From: an uncultured Clostridia bacterium
Lineage (GTDB): Bacteria; Bacillota; Clostridia; Oscillospirales; Ruminococcaceae
Reading direction: 5' to 3'
Assembly (NCBI GenBank): GCA_945923775.1
Contig: CAMELR010000001.1
Location: 124,001-188,000 of the forward strand
DNA: 64,000 nt
Below the pieces are notes generated by a model. That model did no database searches. It was not told the origin of the DNA and was given only the letters and a program-made list of their open reading frames with translations. Shown piece by piece: positions 9,699-19,158 of this stretch; position 1 is the first letter of the stretch; every line of letters starts with the position of its first letter. The position numbers and the translations under genes are program-made.

Positions 9699-9727
9699 CT
9701 CCGGAAATTACACCTGTGATTTCTTTG

Positions 9728-9756
9728 ATTATAGCATATCTGCACTTATTTGTAAA
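9728..9756 (-). promoter_or_regulatory. sigmaA-type promoter upstream of the 9698 gene
   Basis: Minus strand TTTACA-17 nt-TATAAT. Confidence 0.7.
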
Positions 9757-9768
9757 GAATAAATTAGC

Positions 9769-9900
9769 TTAGATATCTATTATATCCTCGTCGCTTTCAT
9801 TTTTGAACTGCTTGACGAGCTTATCCGCAGCCCTGACGCCGATGATCACCGCCGCGAGCAGCGCAACGCTTGAAATCAGCCTGAAAATTTCCTTTACCAT
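9769..9900 (-). CDS. small single-TM hypothetical protein (43 aa)
   Basis: ATG at 9900 preceded by GGGGGTG; MVKEIFRLISSVALLAAVIIGVRAADKLVKQFKNESDEDIIDI. Confidence 0.55.
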   Translation of the reverse strand: MVKEIFRLISSVALLAAVIIGVRAADKLVKQFKNESDEDIIDI

Positions 9901-9919
9901 ATAGTCACCCCCGTAAAAA

Positions 9920-10237
9920 TCACAAACCATCCCAGAGGAATCTATCCAGATCAACGAATCCGTCCTCCGAAACCTCGACTCCCTCCGCCCTTAGAAGCTC
10001 AGCCTGACGGTCAGCGCCGCCAAAAGCGAACGCCGGAGCTGTTTTTCCGAATCTGTTCAGCACGCGGTGGCACGGAATAACTCCCGGCTCCGGATTCGCA
10101 TGAAGCGCATAGCCGACCGCCCTAGCCCAGCGCGGATTCCCGGCGAGCATGGCTATCTGACCGTAGGTTGCGACCTTCCCGCTGGGGATCCTCCGCACAA
10201 CGTCATAAATACGCTCAAAAACCGTTTTTTCCGACAT
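9920..10237 (-). CDS. MGMT-family DNA-binding domain protein (O6-alkylguanine alkyltransferase-like)
   Basis: MSEKTVFERIYDVVRRIPSGKVATYGQIAMLAG...IPCHRVLNRFGKTAPAFAFGG with PCHR motif; RBS GGGAGGG before ATG 10237. Confidence 0.85.
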   Translation of the reverse strand: MSEKTVFERIYDVVRRIPSGKVATYGQIAMLAGNPRWARAVGYALHANPEPGVIPCHRVLNRFGKTAPAFAFGGADRQAELLRAEGVEVSEDGFVDLDRFLWDGL

Positions 10238-10255
10238 GTTCCCTCCCGAAAACAA

Positions 10256-10281
10256 AACGGCAGACATCACTGCCTGCCGTT
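10256..10281 (-). terminator. intrinsic terminator after clpX
   Basis: Stem AACGGCAGGCA/TGTCTGCCGTT followed by TTGTTTTC on the minus strand. Confidence 0.7.
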
Positions 10282-10286
10282 ACCTA

Positions 10287-11582
10287 TCAGTTCTTTGCCG
10301 CTTTCTTTGCAGGCTTTTTCTTTCTGTCATGCTCGATGACAGGCTCGCCGGTGCCGTTTACACAGTCGGCGGTGATCGTGATCTTGCTTATCGTTTCGTC
10401 GCTGGGCGCGGTGAACATGATGTCGCGCAGAGTAGCCTCAACGATGGAGCGCAGACCTCTCGCACCTGTGTTGCGCTCGATGGACTTCTTCGCGATAGCG
10501 CGGAGCGCGTCCTGATCGAACTCAAGGTCGATGTTGTCAGCGTTGAACAGGTACTTGTACTGCTTAATGAGCGCGTTCTTCGGCTCGTCAAGTATACGCA
10601 CCAGAGCGTCCTCGTCCAGGGCGTCAAGCACGGTAACGACCGGCAGACGACCGATAAGCTCGGGGATAATTCCGAACTTCACGAGATCCTCCTGGCTTAC
10701 CTGGTGGAGTATCTTGTAGCTCTCCTTCTCCTTCTTGGAAGCGACCTCGGCTCCGAAGCCCATCGCAGAGCTTGAAACCCTGGAAGCGATCATCTTCTCA
10801 AGACCTTCGAACGCACCGCCGCAAATGAACAGTATGTTCTTGGTGTTGATTTGAATAAACTCCTGGTGGGGGTGCTTTCTGCCGCCCTGGGGAGGTACGT
10901 TGGAGATGGTACCCTCGACGATCTTCAAAAGCGCCTGCTGAACGCCCTCGCCGCTTACATCACGGGTGATGGAGGTATTCTCGCTGCGTCTGGAGATCTT
11001 GTCGATCTCGTCGATGTAGATTATGCCGCGCTCAGCCGCTTCGATATCGTAATCGGCAGCCTGAATGAGTCTCAGCAGAACGTTCTCAACGTCCTCACCG
11101 ACATATCCCGCCTGGGTCAGCGTTGTTGCGTCCGCGATCGCGAACGGAACATTCAGCAGCTTCGCCAGGGACTGCGCCAGCATGGTCTTTCCGACGCCGG
11201 TAGGACCGAGCAGCAGCACGTTGGACTTCTGAAGCTCTACTTCGTCGTCGGCTTCCTCGTCGTTGAGGAAGGTTCTCTTGTAGTGGTTGTAAACGGACAC
11301 GCTGAGGATCTTCTTTGCCTCGTCCTGTCCGATGATGTACTGATCGAGATAAGCCTTGATCTCCTCGGGCTTCATAAGCTCGCTGCCGTTGGAGATGAAC
11401 TCGGACTTGCTGTCGGACACAGCCGAGGGAGCACGACCGGGCTTGATGTCGCCGCTTTCCACAAGCATATTGTAGGAAGCGAGCACGCACTCGTTGCAGA
11501 TCACGGATTTTTCGCCAAGACCTCCGTAGAGGATACGGCGTACTTTATCCTCGCTCTTTCCGCAAAAGGAGCAAACCATCAT
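10287..11582 (-). CDS. clpX: ATP-dependent Clp protease ATP-binding subunit ClpX
   Basis: N-terminal zinc finger [15 protein letters not shown]...CNECV; Walker [15 protein letters not shown]; 431 aa. Confidence 0.97.
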   Translation of the reverse strand: MMVCSFCGKSEDKVRRILYGGLGEKSVICNECVLASYNMLVESGDIKPGRAPSAVSDSKSEFISNGSELMKPEEIKAYLDQYIIGQDEAKKILSVSVYNHYKRTFLNDEEADDEVELQKSNVLLLGPTGVGKTMLAQSLAKLLNVPFAIADATTLTQAGYVGEDVENVLLRLIQAADYDIEAAERGIIYIDEIDKISRRSENTSITRDVSGEGVQQALLKIVEGTISNVPPQGGRKHPHQEFIQINTKNILFICGGAFEGLEKMIASRVSSSAMGFGAEVASKKEKESYKILHQVSQEDLVKFGIIPELIGRLPVVTVLDALDEDALVRILDEPKNALIKQYKYLFNADNIDLEFDQDALRAIAKKSIERNTGARGLRSIVEATLRDIMFTAPSDETISKITITADCVNGTGEPVIEHDRKKKPAKKAAKN

Positions 11583-11652
11583 AATATCTGTATTCCTCTC
11601 AAATAGCGAAGCGCCCGGAAAGCGGCAGCCCTCCGGGGCGTTCTGTGTTAAA

Positions 11653-12255
11653 TTACTTGATATCCGCTCTGTTTCTGTAAACCTTGTCGATCAGACCGTA
11701 TTCCAGAGCCTCGTCCGCGGACATGAAGTTGTCACGCTCGGTGTCGCGGCAGATGGTCTCGTAGTCCTTGCCGGTGTTCTCGCTGAGAATGCGGTTCAGA
11801 CGTTCCTTAGTCCTCTGAAGGTAGTTGGAGTGGATCATGATGTCAGTTACCTGACCGGAAAGACCGCTGCCGGAAATAAGCGGCTGGTGGATCATAATTT
11901 CACTGTTGGGAAGTGCGATACGCTTACCCTTAGCGCCGGAAGAAAGCAGGAAAGCACCCATTGAAGCAGCCATACCGGTGCAGATGGTCGATACATCGCA
12001 CTTAATGTACTGCATGGTGTCGTAGATTGCCATACCGTCAGAAACAGACCCTCCGGGGCTGTTGATATACAGGTAGATATCCTTGTCAGGATCCTGCCCC
12101 TCGAGATAGAGGAGCTGTGCGACTACAACGCTTGCTGTCGCCGAATTGACCTGATCATGCAGAAGAATGATACGGTCGTTAAGAAGCCTGGAGAAAATAT
12201 CGTATGAACGCTCTCCGTGGTTGCTCTGCTCTACTACATAAGGAATATAAGCCAT
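11653..12255 (-). CDS. clpP: ATP-dependent Clp protease proteolytic subunit ClpP
   Basis: [30 protein letters not shown]...[14 protein letters not shown]...[19 protein letters not shown] before ATG 12255. Confidence 0.96.
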   Translation of the reverse strand: MAYIPYVVEQSNHGERSYDIFSRLLNDRIILLHDQVNSATASVVVAQLLYLEGQDPDKDIYLYINSPGGSVSDGMAIYDTMQYIKCDVSTICTGMAASMGAFLLSSGAKGKRIALPNSEIMIHQPLISGSGLSGQVTDIMIHSNYLQRTKERLNRILSENTGKDYETICRDTERDNFMSADEALEYGLIDKVYRNRADIK

Positions 12256-12359
12256 AAAGCTCCTTTCCCCGCTTGCGCGGCTGCCTGTGCCGTTTTCCAT
12301 AAAGATACGCAAGCTGTCTGTGCGGAGCCGCCCAGACAGCCGTTGTAATGCTGCTGTGA

Positions 12360-13643
12360 TTACTCGGTAACTTCCTCGATCTTAGCGGAATCACGAACGA
12401 GGTCGAGAGCCTTCTCGATCTTAAGGTCGTTCTTGATAGCGTCAGCAGGAACTGCTGCCTTGATCTTGTCAGCTTCCATCTTGTACTGCTCAGCCATATC
12501 AGCGTATTCCTTCTCAACGTCCTCATCGGAAACGGTGATGTTCTCAAGCTCAGCGATCTTCTCGAGTGCAAGGCGGAGGTCAACCTGGCGCTTAGCAACC
12601 TCGGTGAAGTTAGCTCTGAACTGATCCATGGTAACGCCAGTGTACTTGAGGTAATCCTCAACGCTGATGCGGTTTCTTGCGCTCCACTCGCGGACGATCT
12701 CGTCGATACGGCGCTGATACATAACCTGCGGAACCTCAGCCTTCATCTTGCCGATGATCGCGTCAACAAGCGCGTTGTCGAGGTTTGTGGAAGCCTCGTC
12801 AGCGGCTGCCTTCTCAAGCTTGGATTTGATGTCAGCCTTGTATTCGTCGAGGGTGTCGAACTCGCTTACGTCCTTAACGAACTCGTCGTCAACGTTCGGA
12901 AGCTCCTTGCCCTTGATCTCGTGCAGTTTGCACTTGAATACAGCGGACTTGCCAGCGAGGTTCTCAGCCTGATAGTGCTCAGGGAATGTTACGTTAACAT
13001 CGAAATCCTCGCCGATGTTCTTACCAGCAACCTGCTCCTCGAAGCCGGGGATAAAGGAACCGGAACCAAGCTCCAGCGGGAACTTCTCGCCCTTGCCGCC
13101 CTCGAAAGCTACGCCATCGAGGAAGCCCTCGAAGTCGATAACAGCGGTATCGCCGATCTGAGCTGCTCTGTCCTCAACGGAGATGCTTCTTGCATTTCTG
13201 TTGCGAACCTTCTCGATCTCAGCGTCAACAGCAGCGTCATCTACATTCTTGGTTGTTTTCTTAACTTCTAATCCCTTGTAGTCAGAAATTTCTACTACCG
13301 GCTTAGTGATGATGTCAGCCTTGAACTTAACACCGTTCTCCTTGCTTACCTCGACTACCTCGGTGTTCTCAACGTCAACAACGTCGAGACCGGTCTTGTC
13401 GATAACTGCAACGATATTCTGGTTGTACAGGCTGTTTACTGCGTCATCATAGAAAACGCTCTCGCCGTACTGAGCCTCGATAACCTTGCGGGGAGCCTTG
13501 CCCTTGCGGAAGCCGGGAACGGTGATGCTCTTCTTTCTCTTGTTGTAAGCTGCGGAGATCGCGTTCTCAAACTCCTCTGCGGTGAAAGAGAACTCGATAG
13601 CTGTAGTATTAGTCGCTGTGTTGTTCTGGGAAATGATTTCCAT
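12360..13643 (-). CDS. tig: trigger factor
   Basis: 427 aa; ribosome-binding [17 protein letters not shown]; PPIase region. Confidence 0.96.
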   Translation of the reverse strand: MEIISQNNTATNTTAIEFSFTAEEFENAISAAYNKRKKSITVPGFRKGKAPRKVIEAQYGESVFYDDAVNSLYNQNIVAVIDKTGLDVVDVENTEVVEVSKENGVKFKADIITKPVVEISDYKGLEVKKTTKNVDDAAVDAEIEKVRNRNARSISVEDRAAQIGDTAVIDFEGFLDGVAFEGGKGEKFPLELGSGSFIPGFEEQVAGKNIGEDFDVNVTFPEHYQAENLAGKSAVFKCKLHEIKGKELPNVDDEFVKDVSEFDTLDEYKADIKSKLEKAAADEASTNLDNALVDAIIGKMKAEVPQVMYQRRIDEIVREWSARNRISVEDYLKYTGVTMDQFRANFTEVAKRQVDLRLALEKIAELENITVSDEDVEKEYADMAEQYKMEADKIKAAVPADAIKNDLKIEKALDLVRDSAKIEEVTE

Positions 13644-13694
13644 GGTATTGTATTCCTTCCTTGTCCAAGTGGACGTATTTTCAGATCCGCAGTA

Positions 13695-14387
13695 TTATCT
13701 GCGTTCAATTAAAACCGGGTCGAAACCCACACCGTCGGCTGAGACCAGACGGTAATCTATTCCGTTTCTGACGCCGTTGATGGAGCCTTTAATGCTCGAG
13801 CCGTGGAGATGTGCGTAGTAGCACCTCTTCACGCCGTAGCGCTGAAGGACATCGGTCAGATAAACGTTTTCTTCCGCGCGGTAAATCGGCGGATAATGTA
13901 TGAAAGCAATAAGCTCGCCGCCGAGCTTGACGCCTTCCTTCAGGGAAGCCTCCAGCCGACCCGCCTCACGAAGCAGCACCTTCATATCCGGCTTCTCGCC
14001 GTTTTCGCTTATCCAGCCTCTGGTGCCGCAGATGGACACTCCCTCGACCAGATACGCATTGTTAAAAAGGAACTTTATCGAGCTGAATCCGTTGTCGCTC
14101 ACAAACTTTGTGATCTTGTTCATCGTGGACCACCACAAATCGTGGTTGCCTTTGACGAAAATCTTCTGACCCCGCAGCTTCGAGTGGATAAACTCGAGAT
14201 CCTTGTAGCTCTCTTCCAGCTTCAGCGCCCAGGAGTGGTCGCCCAGCAGGACGACCGTATCTTCATCGGTGATCTTGCTGTTCCAGTTGGCTTCGATCTT
14301 TTCAACGTGATTTCCCCAACCGGGAAAAATATCCATCGGCTTGTCAGTGCCGAGCGATAAGTGAAGGTCGCCTATTGTGTAAAGCAA
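13695..14387 (-). CDS. metallophosphoesterase
   Basis: GDLHLSLG...VLLGDHSWA...VKGNHDLWW motifs. Confidence 0.88.
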   Translation of the reverse strand: MLYTIGDLHLSLGTDKPMDIFPGWGNHVEKIEANWNSKITDEDTVVLLGDHSWALKLEESYKDLEFIHSKLRGQKIFVKGNHDLWWSTMNKITKFVSDNGFSSIKFLFNNAYLVEGVSICGTRGWISENGEKPDMKVLLREAGRLEASLKEGVKLGGELIAFIHYPPIYRAEENVYLTDVLQRYGVKRCYYAHLHGSSIKGSINGVRNGIDYRLVSADGVGFDPVLIERR

Positions 14388-14409
14388 TGTCAGCCTCCGT
14401 TCTGAACCA

Positions 14410-15900
14410 TCAGGACTTCAGGAAGCTGCAAACCACTTCAGGCATCTCCTGCTTTTCAACGGAGCCTGTGAAGCGGATCTCCTTGTTCTTGGTGGCTGCA
14501 AGGGGCGCAGGCATCTTTGTGCCGGTCTTTGCCTCAAGCTCAGCGATGTTCTTCCACTCGTCCTCAACGGGAGTGCCGCCGATTGCTTCGTAAACTGCGC
14601 CGCTGAACTTATAGGGGTTAGCGGTGGAAGCGATAACGGTCTTAGTCTCATCGCCGGTAGCCTTCTTATAGTCCTCATAAACCTTGACAGCGACAGCGGT
14701 ATGTGTGTCGAGCAGGTAGTTGTAATTCTCAAATGTGGACTTGATCTCTGCCTTGGTCTCAGCGTCGGAGCAGCAGCCAGCCCAGAACAGCTCGCCGATC
14801 TTCGCCTTTACATCAGCGGAGATCTCGTATCTGCCATCGGTCTTGAGCTTGCCGAACCAATCGTTGATAACAGCGTCGTTGTCGCCGGAGAGGTGATACA
14901 GCAGACGCTCCAGGTTGGAGGAGATCAGGATATCCATAGACGGAGAAACAGTTGTGTAGAACTTTCTGTTTCTGTCGTAAACGCCTGTATTGATGAAATC
15001 AGTCAGCACGTTGTTGCTGTTGGAAGCGCAGATAAGCTTGTTTACCGGAATACCCATCAGCTTTGCATAGTAAGCCGCAAGGATATTGCCGAAGTTGCCG
15101 GTAGGAACGACTACGTTGATCTTCTCGCCGTATTCGATCTCCTTGTTCTTGAGCAGCTCTGCGTATGTAGAAACGTAGTAAACGATCTGCGGAGCCAGTC
15201 TGCCCCAGTTGATGGAGTTAGCGCTGGACAGCAGGATATTGTTCTTTGCAAGTCTGTCGGCGATGGCCTTATCGGTGAAAATAGCCTTAACGCCGTTCTG
15301 GCAGTCGTCGAAGTTGCCCTTTACAGCGCAAACGTTTACGTTCTTGCCTTCCTGAGTGGTCATCTGGCGCTTCTGCATCTTGCTTACGCCGTCCTCAGGG
15401 TAGAACACGGAAATGCTTGTACCGTCAACGTCCTTGAAGCCCTCGAGAGCAGCCTTGCCGGTATCGCCGGAGGTCGCAACGAGAATAGCGATTTGCTTTC
15501 CGTCAACGGTCTTCTTTGCAGAAGTAGTCAGCAGGTACGGCAGGATCTGGAGCGCCATATCCTTGAACGCGCAGGTCGGGCCATGCCACAGCTCGAGCAC
15601 ATATGTGCCGGGAATGAGCTTTGCAAGCTCAGCGATGTTGTTGGAATCGAAGTTCTTGTCGTTGTACGCAGAATCCACGCAGTGACGGATCTCGTCAGCG
15701 GTGAAGTCTGTCAGCAGACGGCTGAAAACCTCGAAAGCCCTGTCGGCATAGCTCATGTCGCACATTGCAAGGATCTCGTCCTTGCTGAGCTGAGGAATGC
15801 TCTCGGGAACATACAGACCTCCCTCGTCTGAGAGACCTTTGGTGATAGCGTGCGCGCTAGTCACATTCAGGGCAGAGTTTCTCGTGCTTCTGTAATTCAT
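14410..15900 (-). CDS. thrC: threonine synthase
   Basis: MNYRSTRNSALNVTSAHAITKGLSDEGGLYVPE...LELWHGPTCAFKDMALQ...VATSGDTGKAALEG. Confidence 0.95.
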   Translation of the reverse strand: MNYRSTRNSALNVTSAHAITKGLSDEGGLYVPESIPQLSKDEILAMCDMSYADRAFEVFSRLLTDFTADEIRHCVDSAYNDKNFDSNNIAELAKLIPGTYVLELWHGPTCAFKDMALQILPYLLTTSAKKTVDGKQIAILVATSGDTGKAALEGFKDVDGTSISVFYPEDGVSKMQKRQMTTQEGKNVNVCAVKGNFDDCQNGVKAIFTDKAIADRLAKNNILLSSANSINWGRLAPQIVYYVSTYAELLKNKEIEYGEKINVVVPTGNFGNILAAYYAKLMGIPVNKLICASNSNNVLTDFINTGVYDRNRKFYTTVSPSMDILISSNLERLLYHLSGDNDAVINDWFGKLKTDGRYEISADVKAKIGELFWAGCCSDAETKAEIKSTFENYNYLLDTHTAVAVKVYEDYKKATGDETKTVIASTANPYKFSGAVYEAIGGTPVEDEWKNIAELEAKTGTKMPAPLAATKNKEIRFTGSVEKQEMPEVVCSFLKS

Positions 15901-15931
15901 TGTTATCGTCCTTTCATAGACTGTTTTCTGC

Positions 15932-16324
15932 TTAGTTGACCGTATAAACGCCATCGGTAGTGAACGCGTCCTCGTAGATACGGATATCCACCACCCGGGG
16001 AGGCTCCCCCGCAAGCGTGACCTCGGCGATATCGTACCTCGGCTGAAGTCCGGTATCGTTATCAGTAAGCCACAGATCCGCCGTCAGAATGATCCTGACC
16101 TGCTTGCGGCGGTCCACCGCCTCAAGCCCGGAGACCATGCTCCCGCGCTTCCGTGCCTTGACCTCAGTAAAAACCACGAATCCGCCGCATTTCGAGATCA
16201 CATCGACCTCGCCGCAGCGCCTGTGATAGTTCCGCGCAAGTATCTCATGACCGCGCTGCTCAAGCAGACTGCACACGGCGTCCTCGCCGAGCATGCCCTT
16301 CGCCTGATTACCGCGCTTATCCAT
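15932..16324 (-). CDS. YraN family endonuclease-like protein (UPF0102)
   Basis: GEDAVCSLLEQRGHEILARNYHRRCGEVDVISK...FTEVKARK. Confidence 0.92.
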   Translation of the reverse strand: MDKRGNQAKGMLGEDAVCSLLEQRGHEILARNYHRRCGEVDVISKCGGFVVFTEVKARKRGSMVSGLEAVDRRKQVRIILTADLWLTDNDTGLQPRYDIAEVTLAGEPPRVVDIRIYEDAFTTDGVYTVN

Positions 16325-16949
16325 GTTTCTCACGCTGTTCGAAGTACTTCTTAAAGAAGGACTTCCTGTGTATTTCGCACAATCCGAACTCGTCGACCGC
16401 AGCGTAGTGCGCCTTGGTTCCATAGCCCTTGTGCTTTTCAAAGCCGTACTGCGGATATTTTTCCGCCATCTGCTTCATGTATCTGTCCCTGGACACCTTC
16501 GCCAGAATGGAAGCCGCCGCGATACTCGCAGACTTCGCGTCGCCCTTGATGACGTAGCGCATCTGCGCGTCCAGCGCCGGAAGCTGATTCCCGTCGACAA
16601 GCACGATCCCGGCTTTCACCCCGAGACCGCTGTAAGCCCGATTCATCGCAAGGAAATCCGCCTGAAGTATGTTCAGACGTTCTATCTCCTCAACGCTGGC
16701 GCTTGCTATGCAGTACGCGCGCGCCTTCGAGATTATCTCGCCGAAAAGCGCCTCGCGCTTTTTCTCAGTCAGCTTCTTGCTGTCGTTTATGCCTTCGATA
16801 CAAACGCCCTCGTCAAAGACCACCGCCGCCGCGAAAACATCGCCTGCAAGCGGACCCCGCCCAGCTTCGTCAATTCCGCAGACAACGCCGCATTCCGACC
16901 TTATCGCGCTGTCAAAGCCGAACAGGTCTGGCTCGCTTTCCGCGTCCAT
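16317..16949 (-). CDS. rnhB: ribonuclease HII
   Basis: VCGIDEAGRGPLAGDVFAAAV...SIAAASILAKVSRDRYM; start chosen at ATG 16949 after the rbgA stop. Confidence 0.93.
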   Translation of the reverse strand: MDAESEPDLFGFDSAIRSECGVVCGIDEAGRGPLAGDVFAAAVVFDEGVCIEGINDSKKLTEKKREALFGEIISKARAYCIASASVEEIERLNILQADFLAMNRAYSGLGVKAGIVLVDGNQLPALDAQMRYVIKGDAKSASIAAASILAKVSRDRYMKQMAEKYPQYGFEKHKGYGTKAHYAAVDEFGLCEIHRKSFFKKYFEQREKHG

Positions 16950-16968
16950 CAGTGTAAGCTGTTCCGGC

Positions 16969-17823
16969 TCACTTTGCCGGAAGTTCGAGGGTGATCCTGC
17001 CAATTCGTCCACCTCTGTATTCGTCAAGAAACGTTGCCGCCGCCCTCTCGGTATCCGGAACACCTCCGGAAACGAGCATTCCGCGCGCCTTTGCGATATC
17101 CGTCAGGATATCAGGCTCGCCGGACAGCTTGTAGCGCGCGTTCAGAAGCTCCGGGTATTTCTCCCTGAGAACCTCCCCCAGCGCCCTTGCAAGCGCTTCC
17201 GTGTCCATAACATCGTCTTTTATCGCCCCGGTGAAAGCAAGCCGCTGAGCCGCGGTCTGATCGTCAAACTTCGGCCAGAGTATACCGGGCATGTCCAGCA
17301 GTTCAACATCTTTGTCGATGGAGACCCACTGTTTGCCGCGGGTTACGCCGGGCTTGTCGCCCACCTTGGTTTTCTTGGTTTTCGCCATTCTGTTGATGAA
17401 CGAGCTTTTTCCCACATTCGGGATTCCCACGACCATCAGCCTGAGCGCTTTTCCGATCATTCCGCGCTTTTTACGGCGCTCGATGAGGTCGGCAAGCAGC
17501 GTCTTGACCTCCGGAAGGAACCGATTCAGCCCCTTGCCGCTTCGGCAGTCGCATGTGAGCACGCGTATCCCGCGCTTCTCATAGTACTGCTTCCAGAGCC
17601 TGGTAGCGTTCTCGTCTGCGTAGTCGCACTTGTTCATCAGAATAATGCGGGGCTTATCCTTGACCAGATCGTCCAGTATAGGATTCCTGCTGCTTTCCGG
17701 GATTCTTGCGTCCGTGATCTCCACAACCGCGTCGACCATCTTGAGGTCATCCTCGATAATCCGCTTCGTTTTGGTCATATGCCCCGGGAACCACTGGATA
17801 TTTCCTACATCATTCATAGCCAT
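16969..17823 (-). CDS. rbgA: ribosome biogenesis GTPase YlqF/RbgA
   Basis: IQWFPGHMTKTKRIIEDDLKMVDAVVEITDARIPESSRNP; circularly permuted G motifs LMNKCD...GIPNVGKSSFIN. Confidence 0.95.
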   Translation of the reverse strand: MAMNDVGNIQWFPGHMTKTKRIIEDDLKMVDAVVEITDARIPESSRNPILDDLVKDKPRIILMNKCDYADENATRLWKQYYEKRGIRVLTCDCRSGKGLNRFLPEVKTLLADLIERRKKRGMIGKALRLMVVGIPNVGKSSFINRMAKTKKTKVGDKPGVTRGKQWVSIDKDVELLDMPGILWPKFDDQTAAQRLAFTGAIKDDVMDTEALARALGEVLREKYPELLNARYKLSGEPDILTDIAKARGMLVSGGVPDTERAAATFLDEYRGGRIGRITLELPAK

Positions 17824-18503
17824 GTAAAATTCTTTATCGGGAACAGGCGTACAAACGCTCTGCCCATGATCAAATCTGTGTCAACGTCTCCAAGCATAAG
17901 GCTGCGGCTGTCAAGCGAGCGGTTTCTGTTATCGCCCATGACGAACACACAGTGCTCCGGAACAACATGCTCCTCGCCGGAATGCCGGTCGAGCTTGGCA
18001 ACTGTCGGAGCCGCGATGTAATCCTCGTCAAGCAGCTCGAACTCAGTCTCGCCAGCCTTCTTGAGGAACACATGCCCGTTCTCAAAGTCAAACTTGATGG
18101 TATCGCCCTCCAGCGCGATAACGCGCTTGATTATAGGCTCTCCGTAGTTCATTGTCGCCTGGTTCGGGATCCTGTCAGCTTCGAGAACAACGATATCTCC
18201 CCTGCTGGGAGTATAGAAGAAGTTGGTAGAGAGCACTCTGTCGTTATTCTGCAGCGTATTCATCATCGACTCGCCGTCAACGGTTATCGACCTGAACACG
18301 AACAGATTCAGCAGAAGCATTGCAAGCACGGCGTAAACAAGGCTTCCAGCCCAGTCAAGCGCACCCGCGAAAGGCTTGTACGAAGCCTTTTCAATATCAG
18401 AAGCCGCCTCTGCCGCCTTTTCGATGAGTGGACGGTGGTCAGCCTGTTTCTGCTTCGGCTCTTCAGCGCCGGACTTTTCTTCCAGATTCTCGTTATCAGA
18501 CAT
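17814..18503 (-). CDS. lepB: signal peptidase I
   Basis: TVDGESMMNTLQNNDRVL...PSRGDIVVLEAD...IIKRVIALEGDTI...GDNRNRSLDSR. Confidence 0.94.
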   Translation of the reverse strand: MSDNENLEEKSGAEEPKQKQADHRPLIEKAAEAASDIEKASYKPFAGALDWAGSLVYAVLAMLLLNLFVFRSITVDGESMMNTLQNNDRVLSTNFFYTPSRGDIVVLEADRIPNQATMNYGEPIIKRVIALEGDTIKFDFENGHVFLKKAGETEFELLDEDYIAAPTVAKLDRHSGEEHVVPEHCVFVMGDNRNRSLDSRSLMLGDVDTDLIMGRAFVRLFPIKNFTWL

Positions 18504-18583
18504 TGCACATACTCTTTCTCAATATCCACGCTAAGCCCCGCCGAAGCGGAGCATTGCATGAATGGGGAATTGGGTTTAACGAA

Positions 18584-18925
18584 TTAAACCTTGGACTTAA
18601 CCTTAGCAGCCTTACCAACTCTGTCGCGGAGGTAGTACAGCTTAGCTCTGCGAACCTTACCGTTTCTAACGAGCTCTACCTTCTCAACTATCGGAGAATG
18701 CAGCGGGAATACTCTCTCGATACCGCAGCCGTGAGCTACACGTCTAACAGTGAAAGTCTCGTTGATTCCGCCGTGCTTCTTAGCGATAACAGTACCCTCG
18801 AATACCTGGATACGGAACTTCTCGCCTTCCTTGATCTTAACGTGAACCTTTACGAGGTCACCGATCTCGATCTTGGGAGCCTCAGCCTTCATGCTGCCCT
18901 GCTCAATGAGTTTTAATGCGTCCAT
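18584..18925 (-). CDS. rplS: 50S ribosomal protein L19
   Basis: [88 protein letters not shown]. Confidence 0.97.
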   Translation of the reverse strand: MDALKLIEQGSMKAEAPKIEIGDLVKVHVKIKEGEKFRIQVFEGTVIAKKHGGINETFTVRRVAHGCGIERVFPLHSPIVEKVELVRNGKVRRAKLYYLRDRVGKAAKVKSKV

Positions 18926-19092
18926 AATTTTCCTCCTGATTTTTCGGACATTCTTGATAACGACTTATTCGTACACAAAAGTGCCGGGGAAACCCCGATA
19001 ACAGCGGACTGTCCGTTTTTAATGTTTGGCTTAACGCCGCGCATTAACACACATTATTCCACAAAAACGCAGAATAACGGATACTAAATGCT
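18926..19092 (-). ncRNA. candidate structured 5' leader of rplS (possible ribosomal-protein autoregulatory leader)
   Basis: About 165 nt between promoter and L19 start with hairpins CGGGGTTTCCCCG and TTATTC..GAATAA, and CGGAC/GTCCG pairings near the RBS. Confidence 0.4.
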
Positions 19093-19097
19093 TTAAT

Positions 19098-19126
19098 ATT
19101 ATACCATCTTTAAAGAAAAAAATCAA
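19098..19126 (-). promoter_or_regulatory. sigmaA-type promoter for rplS
   Basis: Minus strand TTGATT-17 nt-TATAAT. Confidence 0.75.
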
Positions 19127-19158
19127 GACCTTTTCGCAAACATTTCATACAAAATTGC

